Shown: positions 34,630-46,269 of the stretch, one piece after another | How positions within the stretch are numbered: the first letter of the stretch is position 1 | Layout of the letters: each line of letters starts with the position of its first letter | Assembly (NCBI GenBank): GCA_020226215.1 | Contig: CM035230.1 | Location: 3,991,501-4,055,500, forward strand | Direction of reading: 5' to 3' | DNA length: 64,000 nucleotides | Source: Sindora glabra | Lineage: Eukaryota; Streptophyta; Magnoliopsida; Fabales; Fabaceae | Position numbers and translations under genes: made by a program | Notes under the pieces: model-generated | Databases searched by the model: none | What the model saw: only the letters and a program-made list of their open reading frames with translations | What the model was told of the DNA's origin: nothing

Positions 34630-35291
34630 TTTAAAGAGATGGAAAAACTATTTAAGTCCATGTTTGGGTTTGATTTGGATTGGGTATGTATTTATTTAGG
34701 AATGTTTAAGTTTGATTTAGGGGTTGACATCAAATTTTGGGCAAAAATAGGATAGTAGAAGCAAAATCCCTTAATGTGGGGGTTCTGATATCAACTTGAA
34801 ATTATTGGAATAATTTGAGATAAACATCTTAACCTTAGTTCTTTATATAATAAAAATATCAATACCCTTTAATGCTAATTAGTTTAATGCTAATCAATAT
34901 GCTTAAACTTCTGCTAATTAGTCTAATCACTAACTAATTTTTAGTATATATTTACAATACTATTCAATTATATTTAATACTATTTAACAATGACTATAAT
35001 TTTGGGGTCATGATTGATCATTTGTTGTATAGAACATTCAATAATTGAAGTTAAATTGGCTTCACACTTCAAAGTTGCATCAAGGGGAGTTAGAAACTTA
35101 GTAATTAGAATAGTGACACATTAGCTTTTCCATTTTCTTTTGTGATGCATTATTTTTTTTATTTTCTAGTCAATAGATTAAAGTATACTAGAACAATTGC
35201 ATATTGAATACTTTTGTAAATTAAAATAGCTATACTATTTAAAAATAATGTAAATTGTATTGTCATTTAGATTATTGCAAATTATAATGAC
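34630..35291. other. AT-rich DNA, nothing recognised
   Basis: About 660 bp between the D-family LTR end and a copia solo LTR. No reading frame, repeat or motif of note. Confidence 0.5.
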
Positions 35292-36666
35292 TGTTGGGAT
35301 CGGGAGCCATATGAGCACAGCGGAATAAACCGATCCCAGCCAACGGATCCATGCAAAACGTTAAATTAGAATGTAGGATTCAAGTTATACCTTTATATGA
35401 TTCCAGATTTTTGTTTGTTGATCACCTCTTCGACTTCCTTTCGGTCAAAGACTCGGAAGTATCTACATGAACCAGTAGATCACCAATGAACGTCCTCACG
35501 ATCACTAGTTGGAATTCGTCTCCTTAGCCTCATAGTGCTAGCTACGTCTCTTCAAGGATTATGGTCAAGGAGAGGTGCTAGGGTTTTTCTATGCTGTATG
35601 GGATGCGTGAATAATAAATTAACCTTATTATTACCTAACAAGCTTATTTAAATAGGAGCATGGAAAACCCTAACTAATTTGAGTTTTGGTCTATGTATAA
35701 TTATAAGCTTATTATTAGGCCTTATAATTATAACATAGAATTCCTAAGTATTAGGCCCAAACAATTTAGTCCATTAATTCCAAATTCACTAGGCTCTAAG
35801 TTTATAACCCTTCAAGCTCTCATTACATTGGCAATAATCATTAATCATATTAATGATCATAAACAATGAATGGTGTCTAGCAACACATCATTGTTACCCA
35901 AGTGATAAGAAAGTCGGTGATTCGACTGAACCTTTATATGTGATCATCATCTATATCCTTTTATCCTAAACATCTAGATTGAGCACGAGACATGGACCGT
36001 GTCATTCCTATATACTCCAATCTCGAGGTTTCTTGATCTCTAAGTAAGCTGACTAAAGCAAATGTAATTGACATCCCATGTCAATTCATTTGAGCATGGC
36101 CATGCATTTTCTCAACTTTACTTAATCAAGGGGCCCACAGATGTTACTCCTGTTATATAGGAGGGACAAATTCCATCTTGATCACACAAACCCCTCCGCA
36201 TGATATGTGACATATCCAATAACTACCCTTGTATTCACTCAAGTATGAGTGACAGAATAGTATCAAAATATGAAACTCACATGTAGGGAACCTTGGTGAT
36301 CTCAGGTCAAAGGACCATAATAATAATGATCACTAAGAATCACTCATGACACTCATATAACAATCCATGTAGTGTTCTTAGGATGGGTCGGTCCAGTATA
36401 TAAGTTCTCTAACTTGTACTCATGTATAAGCTTAATATCTCATATAAGTCACTACACATGCTAGTCTTAACATATCAAAGCAACCTAATCCATAATAATA
36501 TATGACTAAGGACATTTAAGAATATAATTATTCTAAGGTTATTATCATAATTAAATATATTACACAGATAATATATATAAATATAATAATTGGAATTGCC
36601 ATTAAAATAATATGATTCAAAATTACAATCATCAATATGATTGGTTTAAGGGCATATACACTAACA
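35292..36666 (-). mobile_element. Ty1/copia solo LTR with perfect ATGAC duplication
   Basis: A 1,375-bp LTR, TGTTGGGATCGGG to TACACTAACA on the plus strand, flanked by ATGAC at 35287-35291 and 36667-36671. Read in reverse, its start (TGTTAGTGTATATG...AACCAATCATAT) resembles the start of the copia LTR at 60740-62398. It also has the same LTR-type segments, such as a 'ggggcccac' block at 36130. It is therefore a related but distinct subfamily on the minus strand. There is no internal region. Confidence 0.9.
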
Positions 36667-36671
36667 ATGAC

Positions 36672-37057
36672 AATATAAATATGTAAATTTTTAAATATAT
36701 TTTAGGATGTGTAAATTTATGTACTATATAAAATTCTTATAGCTTTTAGTTTTAATTTAAGTTTTCAATTGCTTTGATATCAAATTAATGTAACATATCA
36801 ATTAAAGGTTGTGACAATGATTAAATACCCTATATTTCCTTTTGTTACCATTTCTTCTATTAATGTTGAAATTAAATAGAAGTTAGTTACCTATTTTTAT
36901 TACTTTATTAATATAGTTCTATGAACATGGTTTTGGCAAATTAAAGTGCTTCAAATGGCCCCAAATTATGTTGATAAGAATATTAGAAAGAATAGATATG
37001 CAATGATAAAGTACCAATGTTTCCACGATTTGAATATGATCCATTGAACTTTAAATT
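36672..37057. other. AT-rich DNA, nothing recognised
   Basis: About 390 bp with no reading frame or repeat. It separates a solo LTR from a small copia LTR. Confidence 0.5.
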
Positions 37058-37359
37058 TGTTAGAATATCTCAAGAAATTATCTTAAATTAAGAATTATGT
37101 TATATTAGATAATATCTTATATTAATTATTATTGATACTAGTTTCTAGATTGAGTTATGGTCTTACTTGTCTTACACAAAAAATCTTAAGATATTAGAGT
37201 CCTTTATGTTTCTTAGAAATAAATAAATCATTATGGTTGAATCTTATATAACAATTCACTTTCTTATTCATTCAATAATAATATTTTAGTATTCTTCTCT
37301 TTATTTTCTATTTTCTCACTATTTTTTCTTCCTCTATATCCTAGCCATATTTCTCAACA
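37058..37359 (+). mobile_element. Small copia LTR (302 bp)
   Basis: TGTTAGAATATCTC to TTCTCAACA, followed directly by a tRNA-Met-type primer site. Short LTRs starting TGTTAGAATATCTCAAG and ending TCTCAACA are common in plant copia elements. This is a 5' LTR of an element otherwise lost or decayed. No partner 3' LTR is visible. Confidence 0.75.
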
Positions 37360-37374
37360 TGGTATCATTTGAGC
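37360..37374 (+). promoter_or_regulatory. Primer binding site, tRNA-Met type
   Basis: TGGTATCATTTGAGC directly after the small copia LTR. It matches TGGTATCA(GA)GC with a small insertion. Confidence 0.7.
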
Positions 37375-37881
37375 CTATTAGGTACCATGCTTTTGGTAAC
37401 CTAAAAAAATGGTTATGTTGCTAGTGTAAATTACTTTTAGGTTTTATATCTTTCTATTCTCATTTTTATTAGCCAAATAGTATTTGAATAAAGAAAATAA
37501 AAAAAATTGTGGGATAAAAACAAAGAAGAAATAGTTTAAAGTTATTATTTTAGTAGATTTTTTGTCATTAGTCAGTGAGCTTTTTGAAGTTTGGGCTAAA
37601 AAAAGATGAAACAAAGAGAAAATTTACTTAACAATTTATGGACAATAAGGAAATTTTAATGAAAAAAGTTTGTCGGTATTGATTGACCAATGTTTACTAA
37701 CAATTGTGGTTTTAAGTCTAGTGATTGGTTGCGAGAAAGGCAACAATGCCTTTTGTTTAGTCATCTTAGAGTTTATGCACCCTATAAGCATTGATATTAA
37801 AGTATTGTGTAGTATCCATGCTCTTAACACATTGTAAAAGGAACAAACTATAGTTCCTAAATCTTCACCAAATTTTATGGC
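37375..37881 (+). mobile_element. Decayed internal region of the small copia element
   Basis: About 500 bp after the primer site, with no readable gag motif. It is interrupted at 37887 by an A-family solo LTR. Confidence 0.4.
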
Positions 37882-37886
37882 CTATA

Positions 37887-39412
37887 TAATGTGCAATTTT
37901 TTTTATATTATCTCCTCTTATTTTATGTCTTTTAGTGTATTACATATGCTTAATTTTATGGAATTGGCCTTATTATGTGATTGGTTATTAGTTTTCCAAT
38001 GTTTTGAAATTATTTGGCTAATGCTAGATTTTTATACTATTTCATATTTTCAGTTATAATTTGAGTTTTGGATATCAAATTTGAGTGATATTTATATTGT
38101 TCAAAAGCTTTACAACTTTCATGTTTTGGATAAAGTCTAATTTGAATGTTTGGAAGGTTGAAAATTGTTGTGAAATTGATATTTATTTTTGTCCAAATTG
38201 AACTAATCTCGATTTTTAAGCCATATCCAAAGCTCTAAAAGTCTAATCAAGGTGAAACTAATACTTGGCCAAATAACTTCCATGTTCAGAGTTTAGTAAA
38301 ACTATGTAATTTTGAGGGTCTTACATTAGTTAGAAGGCAGACTTATGAAATTTTACTATAGTAAGTCTTATATTGTATTATTTTATAAATTAGGTTTTGA
38401 GATTAAAAAATTAGCAAGGTCCTATTCTTTGTAATTTTAAGAGGCATATTAACTTCGGCTATTAGGTTTAGTAGGAAAGGAAATCAAATTGTAATGTTTA
38501 TACCTCCAAAGGTAAGAACATAATTCTAGACAACTTTCTTTTCTTCTTGAAGTTTCTTCTTTTTCATCCATGAAAGGCTAATTTTCATATTGATTTAAAG
38601 AATTTGATGCTTATTTTGGTTTGGATTATGAGATCTTAAGTTGTAATGTTGACTTTTTCTAATTACTTTTCCTTTTTCTCTAATTCTTTAATTTAATTTT
38701 CTAGAATTGCATAAATTGGATATTTATTTGGTATAATATGTGTTCATTTATGTGATTTATGATATCTATCTAGTTTTATGTTAAATTTTAGTTAGTTAAT
38801 CATCATTCTTTATATGAAAATAGAGGATTGAATGATTAAATTAGAGGTTTATAGTTTAATCCTTCACTTTAATTAAATTCTATATTCAAATTGATTTAGA
38901 TCTAACTTTATAGATTATAGTGTTTGCTTAATTCTACTAATTTAAATTGATTAAATCCTAGATGATTATCTAGCATAGAATTCATGATTTTTTATAAAGG
39001 TTTTGAATGATTTTATGCTAAAAGATCAATCATAATTGTCAAATATGTTGTAATTTATAATTAATTCACCAAAGCATTCTCAATTCCTTAGATCAATTAT
39101 GTTTTTGTATTTTTTGTGTTAATTTTGCGTTTTGTTTAAATTTTGAATTAAACCTCCCTAATTTAATTTTGTTTACATTGTTGCATCTTATTTGCATACT
39201 ATTTGTTTAATTGCTTAAGTGTGTAAGATTAATTTTCACTTATATTTCCATTTATTTCTTCATTTTTTTTAATTATGTAATCATAGCCAATAATTAAATG
39301 TGAAAGAATGTATTAAGTGGATCACTAAAGGTTTGACTTAGTTTGCTACCTCATACTACAAATTTTTATCAAACTAATAATTTCTAATTTTGATTGACTT
39401 TGACGACCATCA
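37887..39412 (+). mobile_element. A-family solo LTR, diverged, perfect CTATA duplication
   Basis: 1,526 bp aligning to the element A LTR along its length: 'ctcttattttatgtctttta' at 37915, 'tagcatagaattcatga' at 38970 and 'ggatcactaaagg' at 39320. Edges are TAATGTGCAATT (start TG mutated to TA) and ACGACCATCA. CTATA flanks both sides (37882-37886 and 39413-39417). There is no internal region. Confidence 0.85.
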
Positions 39413-39417
39413 CTATA

Positions 39418-40774
39418 GTAGTTTAAGCCTAAGGCATGTTTTACTACTTTAGGTGTTATTGGAAGCTAGGTCTCATGATTTTTAAGATTAAGATCAATTA
39501 AGCTAATTCTTTATAGATTTGGTTTATATTGTTATATTAGCAATAATTGCTTTGAAATTTTTTTCAAGTTTGGTTGGTTGCTTTTAGGTTTGTGGTGTTT
39601 GTTCAAGTTTGACTTTGTTAAAGAATGTTTTGTTATTTTGGGTATTGTTATGGGCTATTATAGTCTAGATAACTTTGGTTTCAATATTTGACAGTGATTT
39701 GCTACAATTTGGATAGTGTTTTGGTGCCCATTTTACTATGATTTTTTTGAATGGTTCATCATCCAACATATGAATTTTTTTTTGGTTAAATTAAATCCAA
39801 AAATTTTTATGGATTCTTTTGAATAATTTTTATTGAGGAGGCTAGATGAAGTAATCGTGGATTTATGGTGGTGTGATTTCCATAAGTTTGGTTATTGCAC
39901 TTTGGGTATGCCATGGTTATTTGGCATAGAGTTATGATTAGGTTTCATGTTTTACAATGTGTTGACATTGGAGTTTGTTGTGCTTTCCACTAGATCTCTG
40001 CAAATTGTTTATATACAAATTCATTGTATACAAAAATTGCCAAATCCTAATCTTATATACAAAATGCCAAAATTTGAGAAATTTATTTATATAATTCAAA
40101 ACAATATGCAATTTGATTTAAAATTATTATATAAACTAAGCACGACTTTCAAACAGCAAAACATCACTTCATCTTTATAGTTCAACTTTTCAATATAATT
40201 GTACATTAATAATTATTAATGAAAATTAAATTAAAAAATTACAAATAAATAAATTAGGACTCTAATTTAATATGACCAATTCTGATATTATATATAAGAA
40301 TTTTTAGTATTGAAGAGGATATTCATATCAAATCTAAAATTATAAATTTTGATGAACTAAAATTAAAAGAGAAATTATGATTACATACTTTTTAATTTAT
40401 TTACAATAACCTTCAAAAGGAATCATTATTATACAAATGCATATTGGGAAAATCAGGTTTTGCCCTCTTTCACATTCGATAGCACATAATGACTCAAATG
40501 TGGCAAGTTATTAACAGCTTTATATCTGAAGAGGAGACCTAATCTTATATTAATAAACCCTAATTGAGTTCACCCATCATGAGATTAATAACAAACTTTA
40601 TATCAACTTTGTCTTAACAAGGCCCATCACATTTTTAATAAAATAGTATACTTAAGGAATAAATTAAAAATCATTTGATCACTTAATAATAATTTAAGTT
40701 AAAAAATTAAGTTATAAATATTAATTTGATTTTAATAAAAAAATCAATTAATAATAGCCCAAAATAATAAAAAT
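39418..40774. other. AT-rich DNA, nothing recognised
   Basis: About 1.36 kb. The left 500 bp is GT-rich and could be old retroelement DNA. No motif or repeat was identified. The 77-residue frame at 39947-40180 shows no features. Confidence 0.45.
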
Positions 40775-40850
40775 TCATACATCTGTATCGTTTCCTCTTC
40801 GGCCCCAAAAAAATTTAAATCTGATCAAGATATGAAATGCCATTTTTTTT

Positions 40851-41085
40851 TTTTTGGCAAAATCCTTAGAAGTGTTGTTTAATCCGTAACCTTTGAAACC
40901 AACCCCATGGCCTTTTACTCCTTTGCCGTAGCCTGTGAACTTGTCTTCACCCTCATTAAGGGATTTGCCGTAGTTGAGGAAATTACACTTGGCTCGAATT
41001 TTTGGCATTAGATTGAAAAGGAATCTGCTTTGACATAGGCTTGATCTTTCTGGTCGGCAGCGTCGTAGTTATATTGTCGGAAATA
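40851..41085 (-). pseudogene. Fragment of a PG1-beta-like (polygalacturonase non-catalytic subunit) gene
   Basis: On the minus strand one frame (ATG at 41006-41008) has the repeat units FLNYGKSLNEGEDK, FTGYGKGVKGHGVG and FKGYGLNNTSKDF, with Phe residues spaced 14 residues apart. The upstream sequence, in a second frame, has FRQYNYDAADQKDQ, another 14-residue FxxY unit, then AYVKAD before a stop. A 14-residue FxxYG tandem repeat followed by a YG-NNT-KD segment is characteristic of the repeat domain of plant PG1-beta-like proteins. These are secreted cell-wall proteins that end in a BURP domain. Here the signal peptide, most repeats and the BURP domain are missing. There is a frame change, and an A-run follows KDFAK. 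It is a broken fragment, probably captured or left behind among transposons. Confidence 0.65.
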
Positions 41086-41089
41086 CCTC

Positions 41090-43512
41090 AAAATGTAATT
41101 GCTATGGCACATTTTGAATTTTTTTCAACTTACATGGTAAAAATTTTAAAAAATAAAATAAAATTTATGGGAAGGTGAGAGATATCACATGGCTTGTTGC
41201 ATGTTATCTGACAGTAAATTTGCTCATTTGCTACCGAAGTCCAAACCCAAACTAATACAAACTAAGTTTGATTAATTTTTGAAAAAAAAATTGATAATGC
41301 TAGAACAAGAGTACGTAAGAAACACGTTAGGTCAAAGAAATCTTAACTACAACGGCAAGATCCCAATGAATAATTAACTTGTTAATTAATCCATATGGTA
41401 AAACAAAGAAGTGCTCTACAATCTTTATGTCAAGGAAATATCATTGTTATTTACGTCATTCCGTAAGGGGTACGCCCTGTATTGTTTTTTCTTTTCCCTC
41501 TAATTTTTTTTTTGTTTTTTAATCCCCCGTATTATTTACTTCATTACGTTTGTTTTGTCTCTTTTCTCTCTTCTGATGACCGCGAAGGCGCCATGGAGTA
41601 AGGACTAAGGAAGTTAAAACATCATAAGATGTCCTTGTCTTACCAGAAGCAGCATGACGGAAATTGGGATTTGCATAGGTACTGCCTTCGGGGGAGGAGT
41701 ATGGTTACGACTTTTGTAAATTTTGTATTTATAAAACTTTATAATTTTTTAACGAATGTTTGCAATTTTTATGTAGTTTTAAATATTTTTCTATTAATAT
41801 GATTATTCGTAATATAATTTTTTTTATAAAAGAGTAAAATTTTAAGAAGGACTTGTAAAGTTTATTCGAAAAATTGTAACCTGATATCCTAAATATATTT
41901 ATAAAAGAGTTATAAACTTTATATAAAACGATACGATTTCACACAAAATTACATATTTACATTCGAGGCGATATGGAAGTAATACTATTGAAAATCCAGA
42001 ATTTTGAAAGTATAAATGATTAGAGTATACAGTTTAGGGAGGGTATTGCTTGATACAAATTTGGAGAAAGTTGCATGATTTTAGAGAGAAAATATAATTA
42101 ATTATATAAAGTTTACAATTTTATTATAAAGCGTCACAAATATTTAGGACATAGGGTTGCAATTTTTTTCATAAAATTTTATAATTTTTTTAAAAAAGTT
42201 ACAGTTCTAATTATCGTACTTGCAATATAAAAATATTTGAGTTTATTTACCCAAAAAAATATTTGAGGATGTAGGAAAAAATCAAAACTTTAATAAAAGT
42301 TACAAAATTTTATTTAAAATAATTGTAACTTTCTATGAAAAATTTGTACGAATTCGCATGGATACTACTTTTTTAGGGTAGCAGCGAAGCATGGTGCTTC
42401 CTTAATAAAAAGAGTAGCAATATGATTTCTTGTAGGTTCTTCGTCAGATTTTGTAATTTTTCTGCTAGAATCTCGAGAATGTTTTATACTGCAGATATAG
42501 TTATTGTTGTAGTTTTTTATGGAAAATTACTTGTAAGATTTTTATGAAAAAATTACAATTTCAATGTCCTAACAATTGCTACCTTTTATGAAAAAAAATT
42601 ATAAGTTGTATGTAAACTATTACAAATTTTATGGAAAATTGCAATCTTTTTTATAAAATAATGAAAGTCCCTAAGAGGGGTATGGAAGTAAAACCTTATT
42701 TATTCGGTTCTTTTCTATAATCTTATTAACTTTTAATTAATTCTTATAATTTAAAATCTGTGAATTAAATTTTTATACTTATTTTTTTGGTTATCTAACC
42801 GAATATTCCCTCTTATGTGTTCTTATTAAATTTTGTTAGCCACCACATGTATACGCCACTTTTGATGCCATATAGTTGTTATTGACATAAATTGTTGAGC
42901 AAATCCATTTTTAATGCAAAATTTATTTTTTTTCAATTCCATCTTTATGAAATATTTGGAATTAATTTTATTTATGTAAAATATTAATTTATCTAATCTG
43001 ATCTTTAGAGGGACAGTATTAAACAAATTAATCCTAATACGAATACTAATAAAAATACCAAATAGAACAAATTAATATTTCACAATAAAAATAAAATTGA
43101 TACAAATTTTTTTACAAAAGTGAAAATAAAAAATAAATTTTAGAGAGAGACAAAAATAGGATTTACTCTATAGTTTTTTATATAATTTTTATATAGATTT
43201 AAGTGACGGAATACATTTTATGAAATTATTTTAATTCTAGAGGGTAAAAATTAACACTTATTTCTCACTCTATTTGTTTATATGAACCAATTTTTTTCAC
43301 AAAAGGAATCTCCCTCAAAATTTAGTTAAATATTAATATTAATTTTCTCATGAGTGGTAATGATTGTAGAAAATTTTAATTAATTGATGGTTATATAATT
43401 TATATTCCATTATTAAAAATAAAGATAAAAATTAATTAATTTTTAATTATTTTTATATTTATCTTAAATTTAATTAATAATTGTACCAAAATTATATGTC
43501 CACATACTCACT
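41090..43512. other. AT-rich DNA with two small GC-richer spots
   Basis: About 2.4 kb without a supported gene. GC-richer spots lie at 41455-41485 and 41575-41710 ('gaccgcgaaggcgccatgg', 'ctgccttcgggggagg'). Between 41700 and 42680 short motifs such as TTGCAATTTTT, TTTATAAAATTTTATAA and their complements recur irregularly, suggesting an old, unresolved repeat. Confidence 0.4.
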
Positions 43513-43569
43513 AAGAATCTCTAATATTATTCTAGCAAAAAAAAAAAAAAAAAGAATCTCTAATATTAT
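43513..43569. mobile_element. Minimal poly-A insertion with 18-bp target duplication
   Basis: The 18-bp sequence AAGAATCTCTAATATTAT occurs at 43513-43530 and 43552-43569. Between the copies lie only TCTAGC and about 15 A. A long perfect duplication around a poly-A tail is the hallmark of LINE-machinery (target-primed) insertion. Only a tail remains here, so it is an extremely 5'-truncated retroposon. Confidence 0.75.
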
Positions 43570-43731
43570 CCGCCGATTTTGCTAGGTTGTTTTGAGTTTT
43601 CTACCGAGGAGTTTGCGGGTATTTTTGTCTTTACCTGTTGTTTGTTATTTTTCAAGTTACTTTTGCATGTACGTAAGTTTATCTCCAAAATTCTCATTTA
43701 CGGTTTGCAGTGTATAAGAAACGATTTTGTT

Positions 43732-43732
<1 letters not shown>

Positions 43733-43771
<39 letters not shown>
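43733..43771. repeat. (TAT)n microsatellite
   Basis: About 13 perfect TAT/ATT units. Confidence 0.95.
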
Positions 43772-43772
<1 letters not shown>

Positions 43773-44245
43773 AAATACTTACAACTTCCGGCCTACCGGC
43801 AAAGCATTTCATAACATATTTTACAAGAAGAAAATTTTGATACTTTCTGTTTCAGTTTCTTATATTCTTTTTCTAATAGATTTAGGGTCCACCTAATTAT
43901 ATGGGTCCGAGGACTCGTATATTTTGTAAGAAGGAGTGATTTAAAAATTCTTAAAATAAAGTACAAGTAATAAAAACTCTTTTATATGTACTCAAAGTAA
44001 AAATTTTAAGTATTCTTTCAAATAAAACTACTTGTATTTCTTAAGATGTATTCTCCTCTCACTTTTCCTTTCGTATTGGAGGAAGTTTTTCAAACTCATA
44101 AAAGAATAGGCTAAATCAATTTTCTAATAGAAAAAGAATTTATAAGAGAATAAGAATCGAGAAATACAAACAGTATTATTTTTTATTAGAATTTAAATTT
44201 AATTAATTATTAATGCAAATTTTTTTATATTATTAAAGCAATAAA
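43772..44245. other. AT-rich DNA, nothing certain
   Basis: About 470 bp. There are loosely inverted short stretches at 43930-44060 but no clear MITE ends. Confidence 0.4.
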
Positions 44246-45522
44246 TGTAATACTCTAGTTTCATTATTTTATATGCTTTGAAATATTTAATATCATCAAG
44301 AATAGTGAAATTTTATTTAATTATTTTAAGGTGAAATATGAATATTGTGAATATTAGCTACAATGAAAATATTAGCATGATTTTATAGAATAAAAATGTT
44401 ATCCACTATTGGGACTTTGAGAAATTGAGAGTGAAAAGTTTATGAAAATAAAAGTATCAATTTTTGTGGGTGACTCTCATTTGTAAAATGATAATTTATG
44501 AGAATAATTTTGGAGTTTGAGATGTGATGAATTATGATAAATAGAATGTATGCACACTTATAAGTGAATAATATATTCTTTTAACATTTATGGAGAAATG
44601 AAATATTTAAGTTGGGAATTTAAATTTATTTAGAAGGAGTTTTATAAAATATAAAGTTTAAAAAAATACTAATAATAGAAGGTTGAGATTGATTTAAATA
44701 GAAAGGTAAGGGTGGGATCTAAAAATGGGATTGAGCTTACGATGCACTAGGAAGCACAATATCAAAACTCATGGCTCTATATTTTTATTTTCCCTAGCCA
44801 TCTCTCTCTCCTAACCTATCCGAACTCTCTCCCTTTTTTATTTTTATTTTTTTACTATTATTTTTTTTATATACATTGAATTCACTTAGTTCCCCCTCCT
44901 TCTTTCCTTTCTTTCTTTCCTATGCTATTGACATTGTCCAATGCCATTACTCTTGGTAGTTTTGTCATCAACTCCAACAGCTCTCCCTCTCTCCTTTTCT
45001 TCCTGTGTTTTCTCTCTTCTTCCAATTTTTCTTGAAGCTTCCCCTGTTTCCCTTCTTTTTCAACTGCATTTCCCACCTCTGATCTTTATGTTATTACTGC
45101 CAATTTCTACTACCAAGTGCCATTACTGTTGCCATCAACTCCCATTTGTTTGGTAATGAGCTCAAGCCACGTGAGGAGTGGCTATATACTAGGTTCTCAT
45201 GTTGTAGCTCAGGGTTGTCAACAAGCTCTACAAAGCCTTTTCTAGTAAGTTTTTGATGACTCCTTTGGAGCTCATCTTCTTCCTTTGATCATTGTAAGTA
45301 GCCAACATGAAGAAACTGCAATCCATAATTGGTTTTGGATAGCTACTACCAAATTCTTCACCCATCTTATTTGCTAGCATTTTGGCATTCTTTCGCCATT
45401 GGTGGAGCTCTAGTGAGCCACTTTTTGCTATTTTAAGTTTGGTATGAACTATTACAATAGTGTATGGAGTTGTACACATATTTTGAAAATGTTATGGATG
45501 CATAATCATAATTTAGGAAAAA

Positions 45523-45526
<4 letters not shown>

Positions 45527-45619
<93 letters not shown>
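45527..45619. repeat. (AT)n microsatellite, 93 bp
   Basis: An uninterrupted AT run within C-family LTR C4. Its Tyr-Ile translation (minus strand 45433-45666) is an artefact. Confidence 0.97.
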
Positions 45620-45621
<2 letters not shown>

Positions 45622-46269
45622 ATTTAAGTTGTAAGATTGAAGCATTGGTAGAATATTACAACTCAAAATTTTGATAGAATTAGGGATTAATTCAAAAGAT
45701 TACCACATATATATATTGGAGTTCTTGATGAAGTTAGTGAACATGATTTTTCTATGTTATAAAATGTTAGAGGAAAATGATTAGGATATATATGGAATAT
45801 CACATTACAATATTTTGAATAAACTATTAATGATTTAAGAAAGCCCTAACCATGTGAAGTGTAACTTTGATTATCTTGAAACAAAAAAATTAAATAGCTA
45901 AAGTGGTGTAATTGAGGTCTTTAAAGATTATTAAGTATTAATAGTGCTACTTATGTGAGTTAACTTAAAAATCTCTATAAAATGATATATTTTAATTCTA
46001 ATAGATAGTATTCTAGAATATAAGAAGTGATAATATAGAATAAGAGAGCAAAATGGATAGATACTTTTTACAGCATTAACTTCTAATATTTTGTCCATAT
46101 AGTTTGATTTAAGAATCTCCACATGATGATATATTTCAATAATTAAAATACTACAATTAGACCTTAGAATATTAAATTAAGCAAAAAATGAGCATATTTG
46201 ATATATTTATAAGATATTTTTGTAAATTGTGATAGTAGAAGAAAAATGTGGAAAGATAAAAGTGATGCT

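Noticed and set aside
41700..42680. Possible MITE or pararetroviral remnant in the AT-rich block
   Set aside because: Recurring TTGCAATTTTT and TTTATAAAATTTTATAA motifs are irregular. No terminal repeats, duplications or viral protein motifs were seen.
43930..44060. Possible inverted-repeat element
   Set aside because: Arms are too imperfect and no flanking duplication could be placed.
45433..45666. Tyr-Ile repeat protein frame, minus strand
   Set aside because: Translation of a 93-bp (AT)n microsatellite.
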